DNA of 64,000 nt from Micromonospora sp. RP3T (GTDB lineage: Bacteria; Actinomycetota; Actinomycetes; Mycobacteriales; Micromonosporaceae): contig NZ_PYPS01000029.1 of the NCBI RefSeq assembly GCF_003027925.1, positions 31,318 to 95,317 on the forward strand, written 5' to 3'. The notes beneath the pieces are model-generated. The model saw only the letters and a program-made list of their open reading frames with translations. It searched no databases and was not told where the DNA came from. Shown here piece after piece: positions 1 through 8,177 of this stretch (the stretch's first letter is position 1; each line of letters begins with the position of its first letter). Made by a program: the position numbers and the translations under genes.

Positions 1-1
1 G

Positions 2-601
2 CTGAGCGCCGAGGCGATCCGGCTGGGCCGGCTGCTGGTGACGCTCATGCCGGACGAGCCGGAGGCGCTCGGACTGCTCGCGCTGATGCTGCTCACCGAG
101 GCGCGGCGGGCGGCCCGGACCGGCCCGGACGGGATGCCGGTGACGCTGCCGGAACAGGACCGGAGCCGGTGGGACCGGACGCTTGTCGTCGAGGGTCAGG
201 ACCTGGTGCGAAGCTGCCTGCGGCGGGACCGGCCCGGCCCGTACCAGATCCAGGCCGCGATCAACGCGGTGCACGCGGACGCGGCCACCGCCGCCGCCAC
301 CGACTGGGGGCAGATCCTCGCGCTCTACGACCGGCTGGCAGCCTGCGCGCCGGGGCCGGTGGTGGCGCTCAACCGGGCGGTCGCGCTGGCCGAGGTACGC
401 GGACCGGCCGTCGCCCTGGCCGAGGTGGACCGGCTCGACCTGGCCCGCTACCACGTGTGGCACGTGGTCCGGGCCGACCTGCTGCGCCGCCTCGACCGGC
501 CGGCCGAGGCGCGGGCCGCGTACGACGCGGCGATCGCCGGCACCGGCAACGAGGCGGAACAGGCGTTCCTGCGCCGCCGCCGCGACCGACTGGCCGGCTA
601 G
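2..601 (+). CDS. ECF RNA polymerase sigma factor, C-terminal part (5' end outside window)
   Basis: The last 199 residues of an open frame that enters from the left edge. The sequence matches the C-terminal extension of the long ECF sigma factors often encoded beside YCII-domain proteins (ECF42 type): an entry motif LMPDEPEALGLLALMLL, the segment GPYQIQAAINAVHADA, then helical TPR-like pairs (ILALYDRLAACAPGPVVALNRAVALAE; HVVRADLLRRLDRPAEARAAYDAAI). The sigma2 and sigma4 DNA-binding regions lie outside the window, so the assignment rests on the extension alone. The protein would direct RNA polymerase to a small regulon. A YCII-like partner would be expected just upstream, outside the window. 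Confidence 0.85.
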   Translation: MSAEAIRLGRLLVTLMPDEPEALGLLALMLLTEARRAARTGPDGMPVTLPEQDRSRWDRTLVVEGQDLVRSCLRRDRPGPYQIQAAINAVHADAATAAATDWGQILALYDRLAACAPGPVVALNRAVALAEVRGPAVALAEVDRLDLARYHVWHVVRADLLRRLDRPAEARAAYDAAIAGTGNEAEQAFLRRRRDRLAG

Positions 602-658
602 CGCGACGGCCGGGGCGGGCCCTGTGGGCGTCGCGGTCGGTCGACTCCGGTGGTGGCG

Positions 659-1078
659 CTACTCGTCGCGCAGTCGGCGCAGGATCCGGGTCAGCTCCGC
701 CCGGTCGCCCGGGTCGAGCGCGCCGAAGAACCGTTCCGCCTCGGTGGCCCGGGCCGCCCGGATGGCGGCGCCGACCCGTTCGCCCTCGGCGGTGGGCGCG
801 ACGAGCGTGGCCCGCCGGTCGCCCGGGTCGGGCCGCCGCTCGACCAGGCCGCGCTCCTGGAGGCCGTCGACCACCTCGGTGGCCGAGCGGGGCGCGATGT
901 GCAGGTGCTCGGCGAGCGTGCCGGGGCGTAACGCGCCGTGCCGCAGCAGGACGCCGAGTGCCCGCGCCTGCCCCGGGCTGACCTCCCACGGCTCCAGCGC
1001 GCGCTTGGTCTGGTGGCGCAGCCGTCGGGCCACCGCCCAGAACGTCTCGGCCGGGCTCTCCTCGTCGCTGCCGCTCAC
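659..1078 (-). CDS. MarR-family transcriptional regulator
   Basis: About 139 residues from the GTG at 1078; an ATG at 1135 would give 158 residues but would run through the palindromes shared with the divergent exporter gene. The core is a MarR winged helix: a dimerisation helix (FWAVARRLRHQTKRAL), a helix-turn-helix (LAEHLHIAPRSATEVVDGLQERGLVER) and a wing (PDPGDRRATLVAPTAEG). DPGDRRA is typical of the family. It faces an ABC exporter gene across about 80 bp, so it probably represses that exporter and itself, releasing DNA when a drug-like ligand binds. The ligand cannot be read from the sequence. Confidence 0.85.
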   Translation of the reverse strand: MSGSDEESPAETFWAVARRLRHQTKRALEPWEVSPGQARALGVLLRHGALRPGTLAEHLHIAPRSATEVVDGLQERGLVERRPDPGDRRATLVAPTAEGERVGAAIRAARATEAERFFGALDPGDRAELTRILRRLRDE

Positions 1079-1110
1079 CCGGAATACGGTAGCAGCCGAT
1101 CCTGTTGTTC

Positions 1111-1130
1111 CCTCATGATGAGGTAACCTC
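1111..1130. promoter_or_regulatory. Overlapping palindromes, candidate MarR operator
   Basis: Two short perfect inverted repeats overlap here: CCTCATGATGAGG (1111-1123) and GAGGTAACCTC (1120-1130). They lie between the MarR start and the exporter start at 1159, where a shared operator would be expected. Binding is inferred, not shown. Confidence 0.45.
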
Positions 1131-1158
1131 AGCATTACCCCGACGAAGGAGCACCCCC

Positions 1159-2949
1159 TTGGATCGCATCCCCGACGGCCGCGGAGCCGGCCGAACCGTG
1201 TCCCCCACCGAGAAGGCCCAGGCCCGCGACGTGTCGCTACGCCGCATCGGTGGCCTCTTCACCGCCCACCGCGGCCCGCTCGCCGCCGTGGTGGCGATCA
1301 TCGTGGTGTCGTCGATCATCGCGATGGCCTCGCCGTTCCTGCTGCGTGCCGTGATCGACCGGGCCCTGCCCGACCGCGACCTGACGTTGCTGGCCTGGCT
1401 GGTCGCGGCCATGATCGCGGTGGCCGCCGTCACCGCCGTGCTCGGCGTCGTGCAGACCTGGATCTCCACCCGCGTCGGCCAGGAGGTCATGCACCGGCTG
1501 CGCACCGACGTCTTCGCCCACCTCCAGCGGCAGTCGATCGGCTTCTTCGTGCGCACCCGCACCGGTGAGGTGCAGTCGCGCATCACCAACGACATCGGCG
1601 GCATGCAGTCGGTGGTCACCTCCACCGCCACCTCCATCGCCGCCAACCTCACCACGGTGGTCGCCACCACCGTGGCCATGGTGGCGCTGAGCTGGCGACT
1701 CACGCTCGTCTCGGTGATCGTGCTGCCGCCCGCGCTCTGGCTCACCCGCCGCGTCGCCCGGCTGCGCCGGGAGATCACCGCCCGGCGCCAGCGCGAGCTG
1801 GCCGACCTCACCGTCACCATCGAGGAAGGGCTGTCGGTCAGCGGCGTCCGGCTGGCCAAGACGCTCGGCACCGGTGCGGCGCTGGTCGACCGGTTCACCG
1901 CCTCCTCGGCCCGCCTGGTCGACCTGGAACTGCGCTCCGAACTGGCCGGCCGCTGGCGGATGGCCGCCATGACCGTGGTCTTCGCCGCCATCCCCGCCGT
2001 GATCTATCTCGGCGCCGGCCTGCCCGGCACCGCCGGCACGCTCACCATCGGCACGCTCGTCGCGTTCACCGCCTTGCAGGGCAACCTGTTCCGCCCGCTG
2101 ATGGGCCTGCTCAACGTCGGCGTCACGCTGACCGCCTCGCTCGCGCTGTTCGCCCGCATCTTCGAGTACCTCGACCTGCCGGTCGAGGTCGCCGAGCCGG
2201 CCCGCCCGACGCCGCTGGACCCGGCCACGGTCCGCGGCCACCTGCGCGTCGAGGACGTCACGTTCAGCTATCCGGGCAGTGACACCGCCGCGCTGGCCGG
2301 CGTCACGCTGGACGTGCCGGCCGGCACCAGTCTGGCCCTGGTCGGCGAGACCGGCTCCGGCAAGAGCACGCTCGCCGCCCTGATCAGCCGCTTGCACGAC
2401 CCGGACGCCGGCCGGATCACCATCGACGGCGTCGACCTGCGCGATCTGCGCCTGGCCGACCTGGCCGCCGTCGTCGGCGTGGTCAGCCAGGAGACGTACC
2501 TGCTGCACGCCACCGTGCGCGACAACCTGCGGTACGCCCGGCCGGACGCCACCGACGCCGACCTCGAGGCCGCCGCCCGCGCCGCCCGGATCCACGACCT
2601 GATCGCCGCGCTGCCCGACGGGTACGACACCATGGTCGGCTCCCGTGGCCACCGCTTCTCCGGCGGCGAGCAGCAGCGCCTGGCCATCGCCCGGACGCTG
2701 CTGCGCGACCCGCGGATCCTGGTGCTCGACGAGGCGACCAGCGCGTTGGACACCGAGACCGAACGCGCGGTGCAGCGGGCCCTGGACGAGCTGGCCCGGG
2801 GCCGGACCGTGGTGACCATCGCGCACCGCCTCTCCACCGTGCGCGACGCCGACCGGATCGCCGTGCTCGACCACGGCCGCATCGTCGAGTCCGGCACCCA
2901 CCAGTCCCTCCTCACCCGCCAGGGCCGCTACGCCACCCTGGTCGGCTGA
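1159..2949 (+). CDS. ABC exporter, fused membrane and ATPase domains
   Basis: A 596-residue half-transporter, the usual length for this class. The TTG at 1159 is preceded by AAGGAG at 1146-1151, which decides the start. The N-terminal half is a six-helix type-1 exporter domain (residues about 35-320). The ATPase domain carries Walker A GETGSGKST near residue 396, the signature FSGGEQQRL, Walker B ILVLDEATSALD and the switch motif IAHRLST. It should work as a homodimer, or with a partner not seen here, exporting a drug, lipid or peptide from the cytosol. The divergent MarR gene and shared palindromes suggest inducible multidrug-type export. Confidence 0.93.
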   Translation: MDRIPDGRGAGRTVSPTEKAQARDVSLRRIGGLFTAHRGPLAAVVAIIVVSSIIAMASPFLLRAVIDRALPDRDLTLLAWLVAAMIAVAAVTAVLGVVQTWISTRVGQEVMHRLRTDVFAHLQRQSIGFFVRTRTGEVQSRITNDIGGMQSVVTSTATSIAANLTTVVATTVAMVALSWRLTLVSVIVLPPALWLTRRVARLRREITARRQRELADLTVTIEEGLSVSGVRLAKTLGTGAALVDRFTASSARLVDLELRSELAGRWRMAAMTVVFAAIPAVIYLGAGLPGTAGTLTIGTLVAFTALQGNLFRPLMGLLNVGVTLTASLALFARIFEYLDLPVEVAEPARPTPLDPATVRGHLRVEDVTFSYPGSDTAALAGVTLDVPAGTSLALVGETGSGKSTLAALISRLHDPDAGRITIDGVDLRDLRLADLAAVVGVVSQETYLLHATVRDNLRYARPDATDADLEAAARAARIHDLIAALPDGYDTMVGSRGHRFSGGEQQRLAIARTLLRDPRILVLDEATSALDTETERAVQRALDELARGRTVVTIAHRLSTVRDADRIAVLDHGRIVESGTHQSLLTRQGRYATLVG

Positions 2950-2985
2950 CCCCCGTCCCGTCCCGTCCCCGCCCCTGGCCCTCGT

Positions 2986-3055
2986 CGATCTTGCAGATAC
3001 GGCCCTTCCACATCAGATCAGATCCGACTTTCCCGGGGCCGCAAGTGCAAGATCG
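2986..3055. repeat. Palindromic intergenic element A (GATC-type)
   Basis: The arms CGATCTTGCA (2986-2995) and TGCAAGATCG (3046-3055) are exact inverted repeats around a 50-nt centre. The element lies between the exporter stop and the stop of the convergent gene ending at 3067. It belongs to the family also seen near 18027, 48915, 49072, 54449 and 60405. Confidence 0.75.
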
Positions 3056-3066
3056 CGGGGGTGAGG

Positions 3067-3933
3067 TCACGGGTCAGGGGTCGGGGGTGGGTTCTCGGGG
3101 TGGGGTGGGTGGGAGCGTTGACCCGGGGCCGGGCGTGGGGTGGGCGGGGGCAGCAGGGGGTTCAGCGGCATGAACATCTCCGCCGGGACGCCCGGCCGCG
3201 GGCCGCGTCGGGGCGGCGCGGGTCGGGCCGCGGCGCGCCCCGTGCCGCCGGGCGGTCGCTCCGGCTCCGTCGTGTCGGATGGGGGCGGGTCGCGCCGGTG
3301 GCGTTCCTCGGCGTACTCGGCGCGTCGGCGGACCAGGTCGCGCTCGCACTCCAGCGCGATGCGTTGCTCCCAGTACGGCAGGAGCAGCCGGCGGACCCGT
3401 TCGTCCAGGTGCACCGTCACGTCGGGCTCGCAGCTGAACGTCACGTCGCCCCGCGCGTACGCCCAGGGTGGTGGATCGTGCTCGGCGAGCGCCGCGGTCA
3501 GCGCGGCGAGCAGGTCGCGCGGACGGTGCGGCGGCACCTCCGCCGCGCAGCGGACCGCCAGCCGGTGCAGCCGCTGCGTCGCCTGCGGCTGAAAATAGTC
3601 GACGTACCAGCCGAACAGTTCCGGCCGGGCGGTCTCCGACGACCAGGTGTAGGTGGCCCGGACCCCGAACACGTAGACCTGGCCCTGGGCCGGCACCACC
3701 AGCGGCTCCGGTTGCCGCCGGTCGACGGTGGTCACCGGTGTCGCCTGCTCCTCGGTCCACCACAGGCCCCGCAGCGTGGGCTGCGCGCCGGCCCAGAACC
3801 GCCGGGCACGCCGGCGCGCCGCGTCACCGAGCGCCCGGGCCCGTCCGGCCCAGCGTCGTCGCCGGCCGTCGACAGGTGCGCCGGGCCCCGGTCGGCGGCC
3901 GGCCGGGCCGGGCTCCGGTGGCATCGCCGTCAT
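3067..3933 (-). CDS. Hypothetical protein, proline/arginine-rich ends
   Basis: 288 residues; the ATG at 3933 has GGAGAGGGG a few bases upstream. I do not recognise the family. The ordered middle part (about residues 45-205) includes GLWWTEEQATPV, VYVFGVRATYTWSS, WYVDYFQPQATQRLHRLA and DVTVHLDERVRRLLLPYWEQ, then a charged helix RDLVRRRAEYAEERHRR. The first 40 and last 80 residues are Pro/Arg-rich and probably disordered. There is no signal peptide or clear membrane segment. The tail ends next to palindromic element A. It is read as a cytosolic actinobacterial protein of unknown role; codon use matches its neighbours. Confidence 0.65.
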   Translation of the reverse strand: MTAMPPEPGPAGRRPGPGAPVDGRRRRWAGRARALGDAARRRARRFWAGAQPTLRGLWWTEEQATPVTTVDRRQPEPLVVPAQGQVYVFGVRATYTWSSETARPELFGWYVDYFQPQATQRLHRLAVRCAAEVPPHRPRDLLAALTAALAEHDPPPWAYARGDVTFSCEPDVTVHLDERVRRLLLPYWEQRIALECERDLVRRRAEYAEERHRRDPPPSDTTEPERPPGGTGRAAARPAPPRRGPRPGVPAEMFMPLNPLLPPPTPRPAPGQRSHPPHPENPPPTPDP

Positions 3934-4405
3934 CGCACCCCTCTCCGTCGGACGGCAGCCGGCCGCCCGGCCGTCGTGCGGCGGCGGGTCGGTCGGGTGA
4001 GGGGTGTCTCGGAGTCAACCTAACAACCGGGTACGGCCGGAGCGGGCAGCCGCGCGGACGGGTCGAGGCTCGCGTCCGCCCGATCGGACGACGTGTCGGG
4101 TAGTCCGATCGACGGGACTTGCCGCCGAGTCTGTTAACGTGCTCAATGCGGTCGGTCCCGTTGACGGGACCGACCGTCCAGACCGGACACTCATCTCACT
4201 GTGATGTCTTGATTCCGCTACGTCGCGCTTCGTAGCGTGAGGCTTCCGCAAACCCCTCGGGTGGTGGGGCGCCACCGACGGCCGCGGTCATTTCCGTGGG
4301 GGGCGAACGCTGATCGCCGGAGCCGTGCCGGTCACCACCGTCGCGGCGTGGTTGCGTGCCGACAAGCCGACGCCCGCCGGGCCGGGCGCGGAAGGGACTG
4401 AACGC
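3934..4405. other. Gene-free stretch between divergent genes
   Basis: About 470 bp with no convincing coding frame. It contains the stem-loop at 4150-4175 and a smaller one with arms CGCTACG/CGTAGCG near 4218-4239. It must hold the promoters of the gene starting at 3933 (minus) and the gene starting at 4406 (plus), but no clear -10/-35 pair is visible. Confidence 0.5.
4150..4175. repeat. Perfect 11-bp stem-loop
   Basis: GGTCGGTCCCG (4150-4160) and CGGGACCGACC (4165-4175) pair perfectly around a TTGA loop. There is no U-tract. It lies between two divergent genes, so it is not an obvious terminator for either; it may be a leader structure for the downstream gene. Confidence 0.6.
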
Positions 4406-4954
4406 ATGGGCGTGGAAGCTCGCCGGGCCGCCGGACGGACCATCGAATTCCTCAGGTCGCTCGCGGAGCGGCAGTACGGCCGGGTGTGGACCCCGGACTT
4501 CCTCACCCTCACCCCCGACGTGCAGGGTTTCGTGGTGTACCACCACGGTGGGCTGGTCCTGGTCTACGGCGCGGTGGTCCAGGGCGACCCGACCCGCTGG
4601 TTCTTCCAGATGGCGTGCGCGCCCGGCGCGGACGTCGCCGATATCTCCGGCGCGATGACCTGGGCGAACATCCGCAACCGGCTGGCCGATACCGGGCGCT
4701 ACTACTGCGTGGTGAAGGCCGACCAGAGCGCCTGCCACGTGGTGTTCACGCTCGACGTGTGGAGCCCGCTGCTGGAGGACGTGACCGCGCCCGAGGCGCA
4801 GGCCGTCCGCGACCTGCTCGACGGCGCGCTCGCGGTGTGCGTCCACAACGCCGCGGCCGACTTCCGGGACCTGTCCGCGTACCTCCCGGCGGCCCGGCCG
4901 CTCAACCCGACCGAGGTCGACGCCTGGACCCTGTTCGCCTGCACGCAGGACTGA
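4406..4954 (+). CDS. Hypothetical protein, possible YbjN/chaperone-like fold
   Basis: 182 residues from the ATG at 4406, chosen because GGAAGGGA ends about 8 bases before it; a GTG at 4325 would add 27 residues but has poor spacing. Motifs include GRVWTPDFLTLTPDVQGFVV, ALVYGAVV-like strands (GLVLVYGAVVQG), RWFFQMACAP and GRYYCVVKADQ. The pattern of a helical start, alternating strands and a helix resembles small actinobacterial proteins with a type-III-chaperone-like (YbjN) fold. This is a weak structural guess, not a function. The 3' end is antisense to the tail of the next gene. Confidence 0.6.
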   Translation: MGVEARRAAGRTIEFLRSLAERQYGRVWTPDFLTLTPDVQGFVVYHHGGLVLVYGAVVQGDPTRWFFQMACAPGADVADISGAMTWANIRNRLADTGRYYCVVKADQSACHVVFTLDVWSPLLEDVTAPEAQAVRDLLDGALAVCVHNAAADFRDLSAYLPAARPLNPTEVDAWTLFACTQD

Positions 4955-5187
4955 CCGGGTCGTGAACGCTCCTCGGCCCCGCGCAGGCCGACGAGTTGGA
5001 CGAAGATCTCCCGCTTCGCGGTGGCGAGGACACGACGGTCGATGACGTAGCCGGCCAACCAGATCCAGCCGAGGTGAGTCAGCTCGGAGTCGACCGACAC
5101 GACCCGGAACGTCAGGGCGCGGTCGCCGCCGAACTGCACCGAGGCGCGGCCGTCGATCCGCAGCAGGTCACCCGGTTGCGGACGCAC
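4702..5187 (-). CDS. Small conserved actinobacterial protein with a long, doubtful C-terminal extension
   Basis: 161 codons from the GTG at 5187, overlapping the DivIVA-like gene's stop by 20 bp. The first 75 or so residues look like a real compact domain (PGDLLRIDGRASVQFGGDR, FRVVSVDSELTHLGWIWL, GYVIDRRVLATAKREIFV). From about 4965 the frame runs antisense through the 3' third of the gene at 4406-4954 and reads as low-complexity shadow sequence. The likely explanation is loss of the ancestral stop near the end of REIFVQLVGLRG, or a frameshift. No function is assigned; pairing with a DivIVA-like gene suggests a shared operon. Confidence 0.55.
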   Translation of the reverse strand: MRPQPGDLLRIDGRASVQFGGDRALTFRVVSVDSELTHLGWIWLAGYVIDRRVLATAKREIFVQLVGLRGAEERSRPGQSCVQANRVQASTSVGLSGRAAGRYADRSRKSAAALWTHTASAPSSRSRTACASGAVTSSSSGLHTSSVNTTWQALWSAFTTQ

Positions 5188-5467
5188 CGCTACCAGCGAC
5201 CGTCGCTCGGCGGCGGCACCGGCGGGCGTGCATGGCCTGCCAGTCGCGCACGGCCCGCTTCAGTCGCTCGTTCTGCACGGTCAGCCGGCGGATCTGCCGG
5301 TGCAGGTCGGTCAGCTCGTCGGCGGCCTCGGCCTGCAACGCGCGCACCTGATCGCCGTCGACGCCCCGGCGGCGCGGATCGAACGCGCGGGTCCGCGCCT
5401 CGGGCGGGGTCATCCGGGCCGGCAGGCCGGTGCCGTAGAGCTGGCCGGAGCGACACACCCCGGTCAC
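5168..5467 (-). CDS. DivIVA-like coiled-coil small protein
   Basis: 99 residues from the GTG at 5467, which has GGAAAGGA about 6 bases upstream; an internal ATG at 5413 would give 81. The N-terminus reads CRSGQLYGTGLPARMTPPEA and RAFDPRRRGVDGDQVRAL, the RG(V/L)D-x-x-QV pattern of short DivIVA-domain proteins. A coiled coil follows (LHRQIRRLTVQNERLKRAVRD). Full DivIVA/Wag31 proteins are longer and bind curved membrane at poles; this one keeps only the front module, so polar targeting is a guess. It overlaps the next gene by 20 bp. Confidence 0.75.
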   Translation of the reverse strand: MTGVCRSGQLYGTGLPARMTPPEARTRAFDPRRRGVDGDQVRALQAEAADELTDLHRQIRRLTVQNERLKRAVRDWQAMHARRCRRRATVAGSGASATG

Positions 5468-5658
5468 GTCGGTCCTTTCCCGGTTGCGTCTGCACCTCTG
5501 GGTGCACTTCTGGTCGCCCTGGCGACAACAACTGCACCCGCCGGGCAGGGGTGATCGGAGACAGGGCGGTCCAGTGGGTCGGGACGGGCACGCGCACCCG
5601 CCCCGACCGGGGGAATGAGCCGAACTCGTTGCCACGCGAGGACCGACCCTGACCGGCT

Positions 5659-6429
5659 TCAGTCCAGCAGGGCCTTCAACCACTGGTCGGTGTGGCGCTC
5701 GGTGTAGTCGGCGTCCGCGCGCCACGACTCGCCGTGCCCGATCCGCCAGTGCGTCGTCCAGGGCTCGACCCCGAGTGCGGCCTGGTCCCGCAGGAAGTCG
5801 TGCATCGCCCGGGTCCGGGCGGGCAGCAACGGCACCAGGTCGCGGCGCTGCCGCTCGTCCAGCCCGTACCCGTCCACGAGGGCGCGTAGCCGCCGTCCCG
5901 CGTCCGCGCGCTGCCAGCCCTGATGCGCCGACAGAGGGACGAATCCGTGCGCCGCGTAGGCGAGATCCCACAGGCGTGATCCCGGCCCGGCATTGTCCCA
6001 GTCGATGACGATCCAGCGTTCACCGATGACGAGGTTCCACGGCGCGAGGTCGTGGTGGACGATCAGCTCGTCCCGGTCAGCCGGGATCAGGGCGTTCCAC
6101 CGCGCGTCGGGCGGCGGTGTGAACGTCGCGAGCGCGTCGTGCAACTCCCGCGCCAGCCGGCCCATCCGGGCGAGCCGGCCCAGTGGTTCCAGCAGGTCGA
6201 AGCGGTGCGGCCACGGCACCTCACCTGCCGCGTAGGTGAGCACCTCCCGGCCCTTCTCGTCGACCCCGAGCGGCCGGGGCACGCCCCGGAAGCCGACCGA
6301 CCAGAGGTGGTCGAGCAACGCGTGCACCGTCGGGGTCCAGGGGCCGGCCTGCCGGCGTACGGTGTCGCCGACCCGCACCACGCCCGCCGTGACGTTCCCG
6401 CCGGCGAGCGGGATCTCCTCGGCGCTCAT
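5659..6429 (-). CDS. Aminoglycoside-phosphotransferase-family kinase
   Basis: 256 residues from the ATG at 6429 (MSAEEIPLAGGN). The kinase catalytic loop is HHDLAPWN (residues 125-132), giving the HxDxxxxN pattern, and the metal-binding motif follows as VIDWDNAGPG. The N-lobe is short, as in compact APH-like enzymes. The family transfers ATP phosphate to small hydroxylated substrates such as aminoglycosides, sugars or choline; nothing here tells which. It is divergent from the hydrolase gene starting at 6503 with 73 bp between them. Resistance is possible but unproven. Confidence 0.85.
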   Translation of the reverse strand: MSAEEIPLAGGNVTAGVVRVGDTVRRQAGPWTPTVHALLDHLWSVGFRGVPRPLGVDEKGREVLTYAAGEVPWPHRFDLLEPLGRLARMGRLARELHDALATFTPPPDARWNALIPADRDELIVHHDLAPWNLVIGERWIVIDWDNAGPGSRLWDLAYAAHGFVPLSAHQGWQRADAGRRLRALVDGYGLDERQRRDLVPLLPARTRAMHDFLRDQAALGVEPWTTHWRIGHGESWRADADYTERHTDQWLKALLD

Positions 6430-6492
6430 CCGCCCAACGTGCCACATCGACCGTCGCGCCGCAGGTCCCCACGGCCGGCATGCGGATCGCCA

Positions 6493-6498
6493 TACTGT
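6493..6498 (+). promoter_or_regulatory. Candidate -10 box for a leaderless mRNA
   Basis: TACTGT ends 4 nt before the ATG at 6503, which would put the transcript start at or next to the start codon. No convincing -35 is seen. Confidence 0.35.
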
Positions 6499-6502
6499 CG
6501 CG

Positions 6503-7393
6503 ATGACCGCAGACGTGCGTACCGAAGACGGTTGTCGCCTGTGGGCCGACCAGTCCGGCGCCGGATCGCCGCTGGTGCTCTGCCACGGCGGCCCGGGCAT
6601 GTGGGACTACCTCGGCCCGGTCGCCCGGCTGCTCGACGATCACGCCCACGTCGTCCGGTGGGACCAGCGAGGCTGCGGACGCTCGCAGCGGCGCGGGCCC
6701 TACACGGTCGCCCGCTTCGTCGCCGATCTCGACGCGGTACGCGAGCACCTGGCCGGGCCGCGGACGGCGCTGCTGGGGCACTCGTGGGGTGCCCACCTGG
6801 CGCTGCGGTACGCGATCGAGTACCCCGATCGGGTCAGTCACCTGGTCTACGTCTCCGGCACCGGCATCGACCCCGATCGCGGCTGGCATCCGCACTACGA
6901 ACGGAACCTGCGGCGGCGCCTCGAACCGTACCGGGAACGATGGGCGGCGCTCGGCGACCCACCGCGCGCCGCTGCCGAGGAGCGCGAAGGGGCGATCCTG
7001 CAGTGGTCGGCCGACTTCGCCGACCCCGACGCCGCCCTGCGCCACGCCGAGGAGATGGCCACGCCGTGGCTCGGCATCAACCGGGAGTGCAACCAGGCTC
7101 TCAACGCCGAGGTGAAGCGGGAACTCCGCGAGTCCGGGTTGGCCGCCCGGTGCCGTACGCTCGACGTGCCCGTGCTGATCGTCGACGGCGCCGAGGACAT
7201 CCGCCCTCGCTGGGGCGTCGACTCGCTGCACCGGTCGTTGCCGCGCGTCACACGCGTCAGCCTGGACGGAGCCGGTCACCTGCCCTGGGTCGAGCGCCCG
7301 GACGCCTTCCGCCGCGCGCTGACCACGTTCCTGACCGATGATCCTCAGGCGCCCGCCGCACCCCGGCCTGCGATAGCGTGGCCGGCCAGATGA
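6503..7393 (+). CDS. Alpha/beta hydrolase, proline-iminopeptidase-like (S33)
   Basis: 296 residues. The oxyanion segment HGGPGMWDYL, the family motif RWDQRGCGRS and the nucleophile elbow GHSWG (Ser94) are the three marks of proline iminopeptidases. The later acid is in VLIVDGAEDIRP and the histidine in DGAGHLPW. It probably releases N-terminal proline, or hydrolyses a related amide or ester, in the cytosol; there is no signal peptide. The ATG lies 4 nt after a -10-like TACTGT (6493-6498), so a leaderless transcript is likely. No Shine-Dalgarno sequence is seen. Confidence 0.85.
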   Translation: MTADVRTEDGCRLWADQSGAGSPLVLCHGGPGMWDYLGPVARLLDDHAHVVRWDQRGCGRSQRRGPYTVARFVADLDAVREHLAGPRTALLGHSWGAHLALRYAIEYPDRVSHLVYVSGTGIDPDRGWHPHYERNLRRRLEPYRERWAALGDPPRAAAEEREGAILQWSADFADPDAALRHAEEMATPWLGINRECNQALNAEVKRELRESGLAARCRTLDVPVLIVDGAEDIRPRWGVDSLHRSLPRVTRVSLDGAGHLPWVERPDAFRRALTTFLTDDPQAPAAPRPAIAWPAR

Positions 7394-7412
7394 ATCAGCG
7401 GGCGGGGGATCG

Positions 7413-8024
7413 ATGAGCGTGCTGGGAAACCTCGGGACGCAACTGCCGGCTCTGCTCGGTGTCCTGATCGGTACGGCGGGCACGATGCTCGCCACCGGCC
7501 TGAACGAGCGGACCCGGTGGCGCCGGAGCCAGACCGTCCGGTGGGACGAACGGCGACTCGACGCGTACGTGGAGTTGACGAAGGCGGTCAAGGAGATCCA
7601 CGCCGTGGCGACCCAGATGCTCGGCGAGCACCGTCCCGGGGCGAGGCGGCCGGCACTCGACCACAGCGAGGGAGTGGCCCGACTGGCCGAGGCGGACGTC
7701 CGGCACACGTTGGCGTGGGAGTCGGTGCTGCTGCTCGGTGACGAGGCAACGGTCAGTGCCGCTGCCGAGTGGCGGCATGCGGTCCGCGACATCGAATCGG
7801 CGGCACGTGACCTGCCTCGTCCGCCGACGGACGTGACCGGGATGATCCACCGGGCCGATCTGGGGCGTGACCGGTTCTACCGGGCCGCCCGGGACAGTCT
7901 GGGCGTTCGCGGGGGCTCGGTGGAGCAGGTGCGGCACCTGCTCCCGAAGCCTGGTCGGCCGGAGCCTGCGCCATTGGCGCGCCGGCGGTCGTCGGATCGA
8001 ATCGATGGCCGTCCGGCGGAGTAG
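7413..8024 (+). CDS. Hypothetical single-TM protein
   Basis: 203 residues from the ATG at 7413, with GCGGGGGAT upstream. One N-terminal membrane segment (about residues 11-28, LPALLGVLIGTAGTMLATGL) is followed by a basic stop-transfer (NERTRWRRSQTVRWDERRL) and a helical cytosolic domain (AYVELTKAVKEIHAVATQML; AEWRHAVRDIESAARDL). The basic C-terminal tail is probably disordered. Similar membrane-tethered helical proteins are common in actinobacteria and uncharacterised. It lies just before the TIR module and could belong to it, but no overlap links them. Confidence 0.65.
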   Translation: MSVLGNLGTQLPALLGVLIGTAGTMLATGLNERTRWRRSQTVRWDERRLDAYVELTKAVKEIHAVATQMLGEHRPGARRPALDHSEGVARLAEADVRHTLAWESVLLLGDEATVSAAAEWRHAVRDIESAARDLPRPPTDVTGMIHRADLGRDRFYRAARDSLGVRGGSVEQVRHLLPKPGRPEPAPLARRRSSDRIDGRPAE

Positions 8025-8177
8025 GACGGGTCAACACCGTCCGTCCGCCGGGGGCCGTGGTCCAGCCGGTGGTGCACCCGGGCACGTCGTCAGGTCCGCC
8101 TGATCGGGCGGACCGACTCGTTGGCGGCTGCGCGGGCCCGGGGTTGCGGCCCGAGCCGGGATCGCCACACTGTAGCG

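Noticed and set aside
1237..2901. Antisense open frame over the ABC exporter
   Set aside because: Gln/Asp/Gly-rich translation is the usual artefact of high-GC coding sequence.
3067..3933. SPFH/band-7 family for the hypothetical protein
   Set aside because: Helix pattern is loosely similar but the conserved strands and membrane anchor are missing.
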